Below are positions 1 through 7,931 of a stretch of 10,073 bases of DNA, in pieces (position 1 is the stretch's first letter; every line of letters starts with the position of its first letter). Source of the stretch: Pseudomonadota bacterium (lineage in GTDB: Bacteria; Desulfobacterota; Desulfobacteria; Desulfobacterales; Desulfosarcinaceae); NCBI GenBank assembly GCA_023435265.1, contig JAEYRZ010000078.1:1-10073 (forward strand), given 5' to 3'. The position numbers and the translations under genes were made by a program. The notes below the pieces were generated by a model. It did not search any database, was not told where the DNA came from, and was given only the letters and a program-made list of their open reading frames with translations.

Positions 1-1
1 G

Positions 2-418
2 GTGACGATCGCCGACGGCCCCATCCATTTTCCTTATATCGCACAGCCCGACATCCTCGTCTGCATGTCCCAGGCCGGCTATGAAAAATTCGGCGCAGGA
101 CTCAAGCCGGACGGCATCCTGATCGTCGATCCGGACCTGGTGAAACCGCACGCCGCGGACTTTTTTGCCGTCCCGTGCACCCGTTTCGCCGAGGAAATGG
201 GGCTCAAAATGGCGGCCAACATCATCATGATCGGGTTCCTGACCGCCGTCACCGGTGCGGTTTCGGCGGAGTCGGCACGCCGCAGCGTGGCGGACTCGGT
301 GCCCAGGGGCACGGAGCAGAAGAACCTCGCCGCTTTTGAGCGGGGCTGGGAGTTTGCCCTGGCGCTGCTCCGGGGCCGGGAAAAGAAAGCGGCCGGGCTT
401 ACAGGAGTGATGGCATGA
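2..418 (+). CDS. 2-oxoacid:acceptor oxidoreductase, gamma subunit (3' part; 5' end outside window)
   Basis: This is the C-terminal ~138 residues of a PorG/KorC/VorC-type gamma subunit of a thiamine-diphosphate 2-oxoacid:ferredoxin oxidoreductase. These cytoplasmic enzymes oxidatively decarboxylate 2-oxoacids to acyl-CoA and pass electrons to Fe-S acceptors. The visible part has the family pattern: GPIHFPYIAQPDILVCMSQ corresponds to the usual 'PI.YPYV..PDVLVAMSQEAY' stretch, followed by a GILIVDPDLV strand and an AEEMGLKMAANIIMIGFL helix ending in the usual cofactor-domain tail. Complete family members are about 180-190 residues, so roughly 50 N-terminal residues lie upstream. The GTG at 2-4 is probably an internal Val codon, not a start. 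The stop overlaps the next start (ATGA), which implies translational coupling. The alpha and beta subunits, and perhaps a small ferredoxin subunit, are expected just upstream. The substrate (pyruvate, 2-oxoglutarate, branched-chain or aryl 2-oxoacid) cannot be told from this fragment. Confidence 0.9.
   Translation: MTIADGPIHFPYIAQPDILVCMSQAGYEKFGAGLKPDGILIVDPDLVKPHAADFFAVPCTRFAEEMGLKMAANIIMIGFLTAVTGAVSAESARRSVADSVPRGTEQKNLAAFERGWEFALALLRGREKKAAGLTGVMA
403..407 (+). promoter_or_regulatory. Shine-Dalgarno AGGAG fixing the start at 415
   Basis: AGGAG lies inside the last codons of the gamma-subunit gene, seven bases before the ATG at 415. It supports that start and translational coupling across the ATGA overlap. 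Confidence 0.7.
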
Positions 419-3400
419 AAACGCCCAAAAACCGCCTGCACAGCGTCATGGTGCTGGGCGCGACGCCGGCCGGCGTCGCGGCGGTCAACAAACTGGGGGA
501 GCTGGGCAATCCGGTCACCCTGGTGGACACGCATGCCGACCTGGACCGCACGCTGGGCGCCGGGAAGTATCGCCTGGACTCGGGCGTCGGCTTCAATTTC
601 GCCCACCGCCCGGGGCTGATCCGCATCCTGCGCAATCCCGGCATCCGCTGCCTTATGCCGGCCGCCGTGCGGTCGGTGAAACACAATCCGCAGGGCTTCA
701 GCATCAGGATCGACGTGCAGCAAACTTTCGTCGACGCCGCCCGGTGCACCTTGTGCGGCCGCTGCGCAGCCGTCTGCCCGGCCGCAGGATCCGACGGCGC
801 GCTGCCGGTCGACGTGCCCGGACGCCTGAGCCTGCCCGGCAGGGCGGTGATCGACAAGCGCCGCCGACCGCTGTGCCAGGCCAATTGCCCGCTGGGTGTC
901 AATGTGCAGGGATACATGGCCTTGGTCCGGGCCGGCCGCCATGCGGAGGCCGACGCGCTGATCCGGCAGGACAACGTGCTGCCGGCGATCTGCGGCCGGG
1001 TCTGCACCCATCCCTGTGAGCGCGCCTGCCGACGCGCCGAGGTGGACGACGCCCTGGCCATCCGCGATGTCAAGCGTTTTGCGGCCGACGCGGCCCAAAG
1101 CGGCGCTCCGCCCCGGGTGACGATCGAAGCCCCCCTGCGGCCCGAACGCATCGCCGTGATCGGCTCCGGACCATCCGGCCTGGCGGCCGCCGCCGACCTG
1201 GTCCGCAAGGGGTTCGGGGTCACCGTGTTCGAAAAAGAGAAAGAGGCCGGAGGCCTGCTGCGCTACGGCATCGGTCCCCACCGCCTGCCGCGTGACGTAC
1301 TGGACCGCGAACTTGCGGCGATCCGGGCCCTGGGGGTCCGCATCGTCTGTGAGCGTCCCGTCCGCATTCCGGAAGACTTGCCGGAACTGAAGCGGCAGTT
1401 CAAGGCCGTCCTCATGGCCACCGGTTCCTGGCGCGACCGGTGCCTGGGCGTCCCGGGAGAGGATCTCGAAGGCGTGCAGGGCTGCCTGACTTTTCTGGCC
1501 CGGCTTCACCGCGGCGCGCCGGCCGCCTCGAACGGCTCCGCGATGGTGATCGGCGACGGCAACGCCGCGTTCGACCTGGCGCGCACGCTGCGCCGCCTGG
1601 GGAACCGGGTCACGCTGCTCTCCTGGTTTTCCGAAGCGGAACTTCCGGCCGATCCGCACGAAGTTGCCGCCGCCGTCGAGGAGGGCGTGATCATCCAGGA
1701 GCGCTGCCAGGTCGTCGCCTTCGGCGGGGCGGACGGCCGCCTGCGGCGCCTGCACCTTGCGCCCACCCGTCCGGGCCGTCCCGACGCCCAGGGCATCGCC
1801 TGGCCCGAAATCGTCCCCGGCGGCAGTGTGTTCGAGATGTCCTGCGAACAGGCGTTCGTCGCCATCGGCCAATGCGGCGCCTACCCGGAGACGCTCGATG
1901 AGAATGGACTCCGCGCCACGCCTCGCGGATCGATCCGGACGGATGCCGACGGCCGCACGTCGCTTGAGGGTGTCTATGCCGCGGGCGACGCGGTCACCGG
2001 GGCCACTAGCGTGGTGCACGCCATGGCGCAGGGCCGCACGCTTGCCGCCCGGATCGCGCAAGACCTCAACTCCGCGGCCGCAGGCGCAGACCATGCCGTG
2101 CAGCGCGCCGTCCGGCCGGAGCAGCGTGACTTCAAGCCGATCGATCCGCTGCTGCCCCGGCGCGGGCGCACGCCGATGGCGGAGCTTCCTCCCGACCTGC
2201 GCCTCAGCACGTTCGGCGAAGTGACTCGCGGCTACAGCGCCGCCCAGGCGCAGGCCGAGGCCGGACGTTGCCTGCAGTGCGGCGGCTGCGCCCAATGCCT
2301 TGCCTGCATCGGCGCGTGCGGCGTGAACCGCGCCCTGCGCCACGATGAAGCGCCGCTCAGCCTTTCCGAGAACGCCGGTGTCCTGATCATCGCCGACCCG
2401 CGGATGGCGCCCGGAATCAAGGGCGAGGACGTGATCCGCGCCTATGGTCCGCCGAGCGCCGGCCCGGATGTAAACGCCATGCTCCTGCGCGGCTTTGCAG
2501 CCGCGGCCAGGGCGATGGTGCTGGTCACAAAGACCGATACCCGCCTCAAGGGGCACGGCGTCACGTTTGTACCGCCCGACCCCGGATTGTCCAGGGACGT
2601 CCGCCTGGGCGTTTTTGCCTGCCGCTGCAACGACTCTTTCGGATGGCCGCCGGAGATGAGCGCCTACCTTACCCAGCTGCCGGAACGCACGTCGATCGTG
2701 CACGCCGAGGCGCTGGCCTCCGCCTGCATTCCCGAAGGAATTGCGCGCATCCTGGCCGCGGTCCGCGAAAAAGGCATCACCCGCGTGGTGCTGGCTTCCT
2801 GCGTCTGCTGCCCCCTGAATTTCGTCTGCAGCGCCTGCACCGATCAGCGCAGCCGCCTCAAGGACGGCCTCTTCGGAGGAACGGGGATCAGCCGCTCCAT
2901 GGTGCAGACCTGCAACCTGCGCGGGGAGGTCCTGCGCCTGGTGGAACAAAACCCGGCAGCGGCCGTCGCGCGCTTCAAAGGGCTCGTCGAACGCAGCATC
3001 GGACGCGCCGTCAAACTGCTGCCGTTCCCTGCGCCCGTGCGCACCTACAACTTCGCCACCGCGGTGATCGGCGCGACCGAAGCGGCCACCTCGGCCGCCC
3101 TCACCCTGGCCGAGGCCGGCCTGGAGGTCTACCGCTTCGGCACGCCGGCCAACCCGCTGCGCGACCGTCTCGCGCATCCCAACATCCATCCGTTCGAAGG
3201 CGCCCTCGTCGAGGCGGTCAGCGGAACCCTGGGGCGCTTCCAGGTCCATGTCCGCATGCATGAGGGCGAGCGCCTGTTCGCCGTGGGCGCGGTCATCCTG
3301 GGCGAGAACGCCCGCCAGCTCAATCTTTACCGGCGTGGGGACGGGCTGCCCGGCTGCACGGTCCAGGCGGCCATGCAGAAAGACCAGGCCCCCGGCATTC

Positions 3401-3798
3401 CGTTCATGTATCCGGGAGGCACATCGATTTCAGGGCTCTTCCTGGCCGATCCACCCGGAATCCTGATCTCCAAGCAAGTCAAGGGGGCTGCGGCGGCCGT
3501 TCTCGCGGCGGCCGTCATGCCCAGGGGGCCGCGCCAGAACCGCGGCTTTTCGGTTGTGGTCGACGAAGCGCTCTGCCGCGGCTGCGGGCGCTGCCTCAAG
3601 GCCTGCCCCTATCATGCGGTGGCGCTCAAGCCCGGTGAAAAAACCGGCTACACGGCGGTGGTGGACGAAAAGTTGTGTAAGGGCTGCGGCAACTGCATCT
3701 CTGTGTGTCCTTCCAATGCGGCGGATACGCCCTATCGCGATCAGGCCTACCTGGAGGAAACGCTCGAAGAGCTGCTGATCGGCCGCAAGAGGATCTGA
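415..3798 (+). CDS. Large Fe-S flavoprotein: NfnB/GltD-like NAD(P)H oxidoreductase embedded in HdrA-like segments
   Basis: This 1127-residue cytoplasmic protein is a multidomain electron carrier. In order it has: an HdrA-like Rossmann fragment with an altered glycine motif (GATPAG, 15-20); a [4Fe-4S] motif C111-x2-C-x2-C-x3-C121; the GltD/NfnB two-cluster domain (C154, C158, C193, C197, C201, C205); the FAD fold GSGPSG (250-255); an NAD(P)-binding motif GDGNAA (380-385); and the second FAD motif AAGDAVTG (522-529). A cysteine-rich linker (C619, 622, 625, 628, 631, 635) follows. Then come an HdrA N-terminal-like domain (CRC 736-738, ASC 794-796), a second Rossmann-like stretch with degenerate GATEAAT (886-892), and a C-terminal two-[4Fe-4S] ferredoxin (C1054-1064 and C1088-1098). 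The central module should exchange electrons with NADH or NADPH. Flanking HdrA-like folds lack the standard GxGxxG, so they may not bind FAD. The start is set by AGGAG at 403-407, seven bases before an ATG that overlaps the upstream stop. Domain calls are firm; the physiological reaction is inferred. Confidence 0.85.
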   Translation: MKTPKNRLHSVMVLGATPAGVAAVNKLGELGNPVTLVDTHADLDRTLGAGKYRLDSGVGFNFAHRPGLIRILRNPGIRCLMPAAVRSVKHNPQGFSIRIDVQQTFVDAARCTLCGRCAAVCPAAGSDGALPVDVPGRLSLPGRAVIDKRRRPLCQANCPLGVNVQGYMALVRAGRHAEADALIRQDNVLPAICGRVCTHPCERACRRAEVDDALAIRDVKRFAADAAQSGAPPRVTIEAPLRPERIAVIGSGPSGLAAAADLVRKGFGVTVFEKEKEAGGLLRYGIGPHRLPRDVLDRELAAIRALGVRIVCERPVRIPEDLPELKRQFKAVLMATGSWRDRCLGVPGEDLEGVQGCLTFLARLHRGAPAASNGSAMVIGDGNAAFDLARTLRRLGNRVTLLSWFSEAELPADPHEVAAAVEEGVIIQERCQVVAFGGADGRLRRLHLAPTRPGRPDAQGIAWPEIVPGGSVFEMSCEQAFVAIGQCGAYPETLDENGLRATPRGSIRTDADGRTSLEGVYAAGDAVTGATSVVHAMAQGRTLAARIAQDLNSAAAGADHAVQRAVRPEQRDFKPIDPLLPRRGRTPMAELPPDLRLSTFGEVTRGYSAAQAQAEAGRCLQCGGCAQCLACIGACGVNRALRHDEAPLSLSENAGVLIIADPRMAPGIKGEDVIRAYGPPSAGPDVNAMLLRGFAAAARAMVLVTKTDTRLKGHGVTFVPPDPGLSRDVRLGVFACRCNDSFGWPPEMSAYLTQLPERTSIVHAEALASACIPEGIARILAAVREKGITRVVLASCVCCPLNFVCSACTDQRSRLKDGLFGGTGISRSMVQTCNLRGEVLRLVEQNPAAAVARFKGLVERSIGRAVKLLPFPAPVRTYNFATAVIGATEAATSAALTLAEAGLEVYRFGTPANPLRDRLAHPNIHPFEGALVEAVSGTLGRFQVHVRMHEGERLFAVGAVILGENARQLNLYRRGDGLPGCTVQAAMQKDQAPGIPFMYPGGTSISGLFLADPPGILISKQVKGAAAAVLAAAVMPRGPRQNRGFSVVVDEALCRGCGRCLKACPYHAVALKPGEKTGYTAVVDEKLCKGCGNCISVCPSNAADTPYRDQAYLEETLEELLIGRKRI

Positions 3799-3802
3799 AC
3801 GC

Positions 3803-5386
3803 ATGGACGACGTCAAAATCATTCTCTTCCTGTGCAACTGGGGGCCCCATGCGGCCTTTCAGACGCTCCAGGACCGCCGGGCCGAAATCCCGGCCGAAAT
3901 CAACATGGTGCGCATTCCCTGCAGCGGACGCATCAGCAAGGCCTTGTTGTTCAAGCCGTTCGAAATGGGCGCGGACGGGGTGGTGCTGATGGGCTGCAGG
4001 CCCGGTTCCTGCCGCTATGGAACCGGCACGGCCGCAGCCCACGACAACAGCGCCGACACGCAGCGCATCCTTGAACTCATCGGGCTCGGCCGGGAGCGGC
4101 TGAGGCTGGGCAGTTTCCTGCCCGATGAACCCGAGGCGCTGCTGGCCCTGCTGCAGGAGTTTGCCGCCACGATTCGCAAATTGGGCAGGAGCCCTGTGGC
4201 GCCGCCCCTATCCCCGCCGGCGTCCGGGGAACCGCCCGGGCACCCCGCGGCGATCGCAGCCGCCCACGATGTTTTCGCCTGCCAGGATTGCGGCAAATGC
4301 ACCTCGGCCTGTCCGCTGGCCCTGGCCGGCAAACCGTTTTCACCCCGCGCCATTGCCGGCGAAGTGATCGCCGGGCGGGCGGACGCTCCGGCCGTGCGCG
4401 CCGCAGTCAACGCCTGCCTGACCTGCGGGGTGTGCTACGCGCGCTGCCCCTCGGCGGTCGACTTCCCTGAATTCATCAAGGCCATGCGCGCTTATTATCG
4501 CGGCCGCGCGCTCGCCGAGGCCCCCGCGCACGGCGGATTTTTCCAGAGCATGCAGCGTGCCCTGACCGCCGAAGGGCTGACCCCCCGCCGCTGGCAGGCG
4601 CTTCCGGCCGGCATCCGCACGCAGCCGAAAAACCCGGTGCTCTTCTTCGGCGGATGCGCGCCCTACTTCGACATCTTCTTCGCCAAATTCCTGCAGATCG
4701 ATACGCACCGTATCCTCGAAGACAGTTTACGCCTGCTCAACTTCTTCGATATCGCGCCCATGCTGCTCGAAAACGAGCGCTGCTGCGGTCACGATCTGCT
4801 GTGGTCCGGCGATCCAACCAACTTCGTGCGCCTGGCCCGGCTCAACGCCCGGGCCATCATGGAGAGCGGCGCGGCGGAAGTGATCACCGCCTGCCCGGAA
4901 TGCTGCCATACGCTGCGCCGGGCGTATCCCCGTCACGGCGTGGAACTGCCGGTCAAGATCACCCACATGCACGACTTCCTGGAAACCACCATCGGCAAGG
5001 GCGCCGTGGCCTTCAAACCCTTGGGCGCCCGCGTCACCTTTCAGGACGCCTGCCGCCAGAGCCGTTTCGAGAGCGAGGCCGGGCTGCCGCGCAAGCTGAT
5101 CGCACGAATGGCCGGGAGCGGCTTTACCGAGATGCCCGAATCCGGCGCCACGGCCATGTGCTGCGGCAACAGCGCCTGGACCGGCTGCGATGCCTACAGC
5201 AAGGCCATGCAGGTCCAACACCTTATCCGCGCGCGGCAGAGCGGCGCCGGGCTGATGCTCACGGCCTGCCCCAAGTGCCAGATCCACCTGCGTTGCGCCA
5301 TGGAAGACGCTGTGCGCGGTGCGGAACTGCACATGGAAATGATGGACCTGACCAGCGCCGTCGCCAAGACCATCTACTGGGAATAG
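3803..5386 (+). CDS. MvhD-HdrC-HdrB fusion: hydrogenase Fe-S subunit domain, two [4Fe-4S], double CCG domain
   Basis: This 527-residue protein fuses three heterodisulfide-reductase-complex parts. Residues 1-130 are an MvhD/FrhD-like domain with C11, C40 (CSGR) and C65/C70 (GCRPGSC); the second Cys of the usual CNWC is Gly14. Residues 155-245 are HdrC-like, with two [4Fe-4S] motifs (C160-163-166-170 and C205-208-211-215). Residues 278-527 are HdrB/HdrD-like with two CCG repeats: C285-x41-CC(327-328)-x35-C364-x2-C367 and C417-x35-CC(453-454)-x34-C489-x2-C492. In HdrB such repeats bind non-cubane [4Fe-4S] clusters that act on disulfides. No transmembrane segment is seen, so it is a soluble HdrCB-like rather than membrane HdrDE-like protein. 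It starts four bases after the previous stop, with AGAGGA at 3788-3793 as a likely ribosome binding site. It probably takes electrons from the HdrA encoded next. The acceptor could be a small disulfide, a DsrC-type protein or another oxidant; the sequence does not decide. Confidence 0.87.
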   Translation: MDDVKIILFLCNWGPHAAFQTLQDRRAEIPAEINMVRIPCSGRISKALLFKPFEMGADGVVLMGCRPGSCRYGTGTAAAHDNSADTQRILELIGLGRERLRLGSFLPDEPEALLALLQEFAATIRKLGRSPVAPPLSPPASGEPPGHPAAIAAAHDVFACQDCGKCTSACPLALAGKPFSPRAIAGEVIAGRADAPAVRAAVNACLTCGVCYARCPSAVDFPEFIKAMRAYYRGRALAEAPAHGGFFQSMQRALTAEGLTPRRWQALPAGIRTQPKNPVLFFGGCAPYFDIFFAKFLQIDTHRILEDSLRLLNFFDIAPMLLENERCCGHDLLWSGDPTNFVRLARLNARAIMESGAAEVITACPECCHTLRRAYPRHGVELPVKITHMHDFLETTIGKGAVAFKPLGARVTFQDACRQSRFESEAGLPRKLIARMAGSGFTEMPESGATAMCCGNSAWTGCDAYSKAMQVQHLIRARQSGAGLMLTACPKCQIHLRCAMEDAVRGAELHMEMMDLTSAVAKTIYWE

Positions 5387-5395
5387 GAAAAAGCC

Positions 5396-7837
5396 ATGTC
5401 CGAGACCTGTCCGTCGCCCTCTTGTTCGCCTGCCGCCGCGACCCCGCACATCGGCGTCTATGTCTGCCGTTGCGGCCTCAACATCGCTCAAACCGTGGAT
5501 TGCGACGCCGTGGCCGCGGGGGCGGCCCGGCTCGACGATGTGGCCGTGGCCAAAAGCATCGGCTACGCCTGCAGCGAACCGGGCCAACGCGAGATCCGCG
5601 CCGACATCGCCGAGCACGGCCTGAACCGGGTCGTGGTGGCCTCGTGTTCACCGCGGCTGCATGAACCGACCTTCCGCCGCATGCTCCAGGCGGCCGGGCT
5701 CAATCCCTACCTGCTTGAAATGGCCAATCTGCGCGAACAGTGCAGCTGGGTGCACCTGAACGAACCGGCGGCGGCCACCGCCAAGGCCCTGGACCTGGTC
5801 AAAACCGCCGTCGCGCGGTCCAGATGGCTTGCGCCGCTGAGCCAGGCCACGCTTCCCATGACCCCGCGCGCCCTGGTGATCGGCGGTGGTGTCGCCGGCA
5901 TCCAGGCCGCATTGGACATGGCCGACAATGGATTCGAGGTGGTCTTGGTCGAAAAGCAGCCCTCTATCGGCGGGGTGATGGCCCAGCTCGACAAGACGTT
6001 CCCGACCATGGATTGTTCGATCTGAATTCTGGGTCCGAAAATGACGGATGCCGGTCGGCATCCCCGAATCACGATCCACACCCTGAGCGAAGTGACCGCC
6101 GTCAAAGGCCACGTGGGCAGTTTCGACGTGCAGATCGTCAAGAAGGCGCGCTACGTGAATGAAAAGGAATGCACGGCCTGCGGCGACTGCGCCAAGGTGT
6201 GCCCGGTGGTGCGGCCAGACGAGTTCAACGTGGGCCTTTCCTCGCGCAAGGCGATCTATTCTCCCTTCCCCCAGGCCGTGCCCTCGGCATACGTGATCAA
6301 CGCCGGCGAATGCCTGGGCCACAATCCCACCGTGTGCAGCAAATGCCTCGAGGCCTGCGGGAAAAAGTGCATCGATTTTCACATGTCCGACCAGACGCTG
6401 CACGAACGCGTGGGCACGATCGTGGTGGCCACCGGCCTTGCGCCGTACGACCCGCGCGTCATGGACGAGTACGGGTATACGCGCTTCGCCGATGTATTGA
6501 CCAGCCTGGAGTTCGAACGCCTGGTCAATGCGGGCGGCCCCACGCAGGGGGAACTGGTGCGGCCGAGCGACCGCCGGCGCCCGGCTTCGGTCGGGTTCAT
6601 TCAATGCGTGGGATCCCGCACGGCGCGCCGCGGCAATTCGTACTGCTCCAACGTATGCTGCATGAACACGGTCAAAAGCACGCTGGTGCTCAAGGAGCAT
6701 TATCCGGAGATCGCCGTCAAAGTCTTCTACATCGACATGCGCGCCTTCGGCAAAGGCTTCGAAGATCTTTACATGCGCAGCCGGCGGGAGGGGGTCCATT
6801 ATGTGCGCGGGCTGCCGGGCAGCGTCGAGCAGTCGGCCGACGGCCGCCTGCGCGTGGCCGTGGAAAACGCCGCCGGCGGTGCCCTGGACATCTACGACCT
6901 GGATCTACTGGTGCTGGCCACAGGCCTGGAGCCGGCCTCCGGCACGCGCAGGCTCCAGGAACTGCTGGGCCTGCAGCTGACCGCCGACGGCTTCTTTCTG
7001 GAGGCGCATCCCAAGCTGCAGCCGGTGGATGCGGCCACGCGGGGCATTTTTTATGCCGGCTGCGCCGAAAGCCCCAAGGACATCAAGGAAAGCGTCACCC
7101 AGGCCTCGGCCGCAGCCGTGCGCGCCATACGGCTCATGCGCTCCGACCCGCTGCACGCCGAAGCCGCCGTTGCGGAAGTCGTTCCCGAGTTGTGCAAGGT
7201 GTGCGGCAAGTGCGCCGAGGTGTGCCCGTACAAGGCAATCGATGTCGATCCCAGGCAGAAGCAGCCGGCCCGGATCGCCACTGCGGCCTGCAGCGGGTGC
7301 GGCACCTGCGCCGCCGAATGCTCCTTCGGGGCGATCGTGATGCATCACTTCACGGACGAGCAGATTGCGGGTCAAATCGACGCCCTGCTGGCCGAACGGC
7401 CGGAAGAGAAGTTTATTACGTTCGCCTGCAATTGGTGTTCCTATGCCGGTGCCGACGGTGCCGGCGTTTCACGCCTGCAGTACCCGCCCAATGGGCGCCT
7501 GATCCGCACCATGTGCTCGGGCCGCGTGGCCGAGCGCTTCATCTGGTATGCCTTCGCCCGGGGCGCGCCGGTGATCCTGGTCAGCGGCTGCCACATCGGA
7601 GACTGCCACTATATCGACGCCAACCATTGGACGGAGAAACGCATCACGAAGGTGCGCCGGAAGATGGAAAAACGCGGACTGCGCCCGGAGCGGCTGCAGC
7701 TGGAGTGGATCAGCGCCGCCGAGGGACGGCGTTTTGCCGAGGCGATGAAGCGTATGGAGGCATTGCGCCGGCAGGTGACGGCGCAGGAGATCGCCCAGAC
7801 CCGGGCCTTGCTTCAACAGGCCGACGAAAACTGTTGA
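5396..7837 (+). CDS. hdrA: Heterodisulfide reductase subunit A-like selenoprotein fused to MvhD (TGA at 6023 read as Sec)
   Basis: This is read as one 813-residue flavoprotein through an in-frame TGA (residue 210). The N-terminal HdrA domain has CRC (24-26) and ASCSPR (C84). The FAD-binding thioredoxin-reductase-like fold has GGGVAG (163-168). The segment FPTMDCSI-U-ILGPKM carries C207-x2-U210 where standard HdrA has a cluster-ligand cysteine. An inserted ferredoxin follows (C259-262-265-269 and C306, 314, 317, 321, 325), then GSRT...YCSNVCCMN (C417, 421, 422) and two [4Fe-4S] motifs (C600-610, C632-642). The C-terminal MvhD domain keeps all five usual cysteines (CNWC 678-681, CSGR 707, GCHIGDC 732-737). 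HdrA flavin is the electron-bifurcation site in methanogen HdrABC-MvhAGD, so this is the likely bifurcating or confurcating subunit here. The start has AGGA at 5385-5388, nine bases after the previous stop. The ATG at 6041 has no good ribosome site and lies inside a conserved motif, so it is not a separate gene. Confidence 0.88.
6023..6025 (+). other. In-frame TGA, probable selenocysteine codon (Sec210 of HdrA)
   Basis: The codon follows D-C-S-I and precedes I-L-G-P-K-M in the same frame. HdrA family members normally have Cys here (DCSxCILxPKM). The frame is open for 209 codons before and 603 after, and both halves are well conserved, which argues against decay. Sec-containing HdrA is known from Methanococcus species and, as I recall, from selenoprotein surveys of deltaproteobacteria. 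Sequencing error remains possible, but would not explain the exact match to the Cys position. Confidence 0.85.
6046..6063 (+). promoter_or_regulatory. Bacterial SECIS-like hairpin, GGUC apical loop
   Basis: GGATGCC (6046-6052) pairs perfectly with GGCATCC (6057-6063) around the loop GGTC (6053-6056), within the hdrA coding sequence 27 bases after the TGA. The E. coli fdhF SECIS also shows GGUC at its apex, where SelB binds, but about 18 bases after its UGA and with a bulged U that is absent here. The spacing is longer than in fdhF but, to my knowledge, within the range accepted for bacterial elements. Its role is to recruit SelB with Sec-tRNA. Confidence 0.7.
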
Positions 7838-7871
7838 TGAATTCGTAAGCAGATCCGAATTCATCAACAGT
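7830..7871. terminator. 16-bp perfect inverted repeat spanning the hdrA stop codon; possible terminator
   Basis: The arms ACTGTTGATGAATTCG (7830-7845) and CGAATTCATCAACAGT (7856-7871) are perfectly complementary with a 10-base loop. The last codons and TGA stop of hdrA (7835-7837) are in the left arm. Rightward, an AT-rich stretch without a T-run follows. Leftward, the hairpin is followed by TTTTC, so it could better stop transcription from the convergent kinase gene. It may act in both directions. The arm shares the word TTGATGAATTCGTAA with repeats further right. Confidence 0.6.
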
Positions 7872-7879
7872 GTTAAATT

Positions 7880-7931
7880 AAGTGTTAAGCATCGGTCGAT
7901 TATAATCAGACATTAACCGATGCTTAAACTT
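7880..7931. repeat. Second inverted repeat in the convergent intergenic region
   Basis: AAGTGTTAAGCATCGGT (7880-7896) pairs with ACCGATGCTTAAACTT (7916-7931): sixteen pairs with one bulged base, around a 19-base loop holding the palindrome GATTATAATC (7898-7907). No T-run follows on either strand, so it looks more like a REP-type palindrome than a canonical terminator. Confidence 0.6.

Noticed and set aside
79..3261. Very long minus-strand open frame (1060 codons) opposite the first two genes
   Set aside because: It is a high-GC shadow of the plus-strand genes: an Arg/Gly/Ala-rich low-complexity peptide with no domains, while the plus strand has clear cofactor motifs.
5396..6025. hdrA as a pseudogene broken by a nonsense mutation
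   Set aside because: The stop falls exactly at the cluster-ligand Cys position, a GGUC-loop hairpin follows, and all cysteine motifs downstream are intact.
6041..7837. A separate gene starting at the ATG at 6041
   Set aside because: The ATG lies inside the conserved ILGPKM motif directly after the TGA, has no good ribosome binding site, and would lack the flavin and N-terminal domains. Readthrough as Sec explains both halves.
6169..7848. Long alternative plus-frame open reading frame over the second half of hdrA
   Set aside because: It has low-complexity Arg/Gly/Pro-rich composition and no domains, and is out of frame with the HdrA protein.
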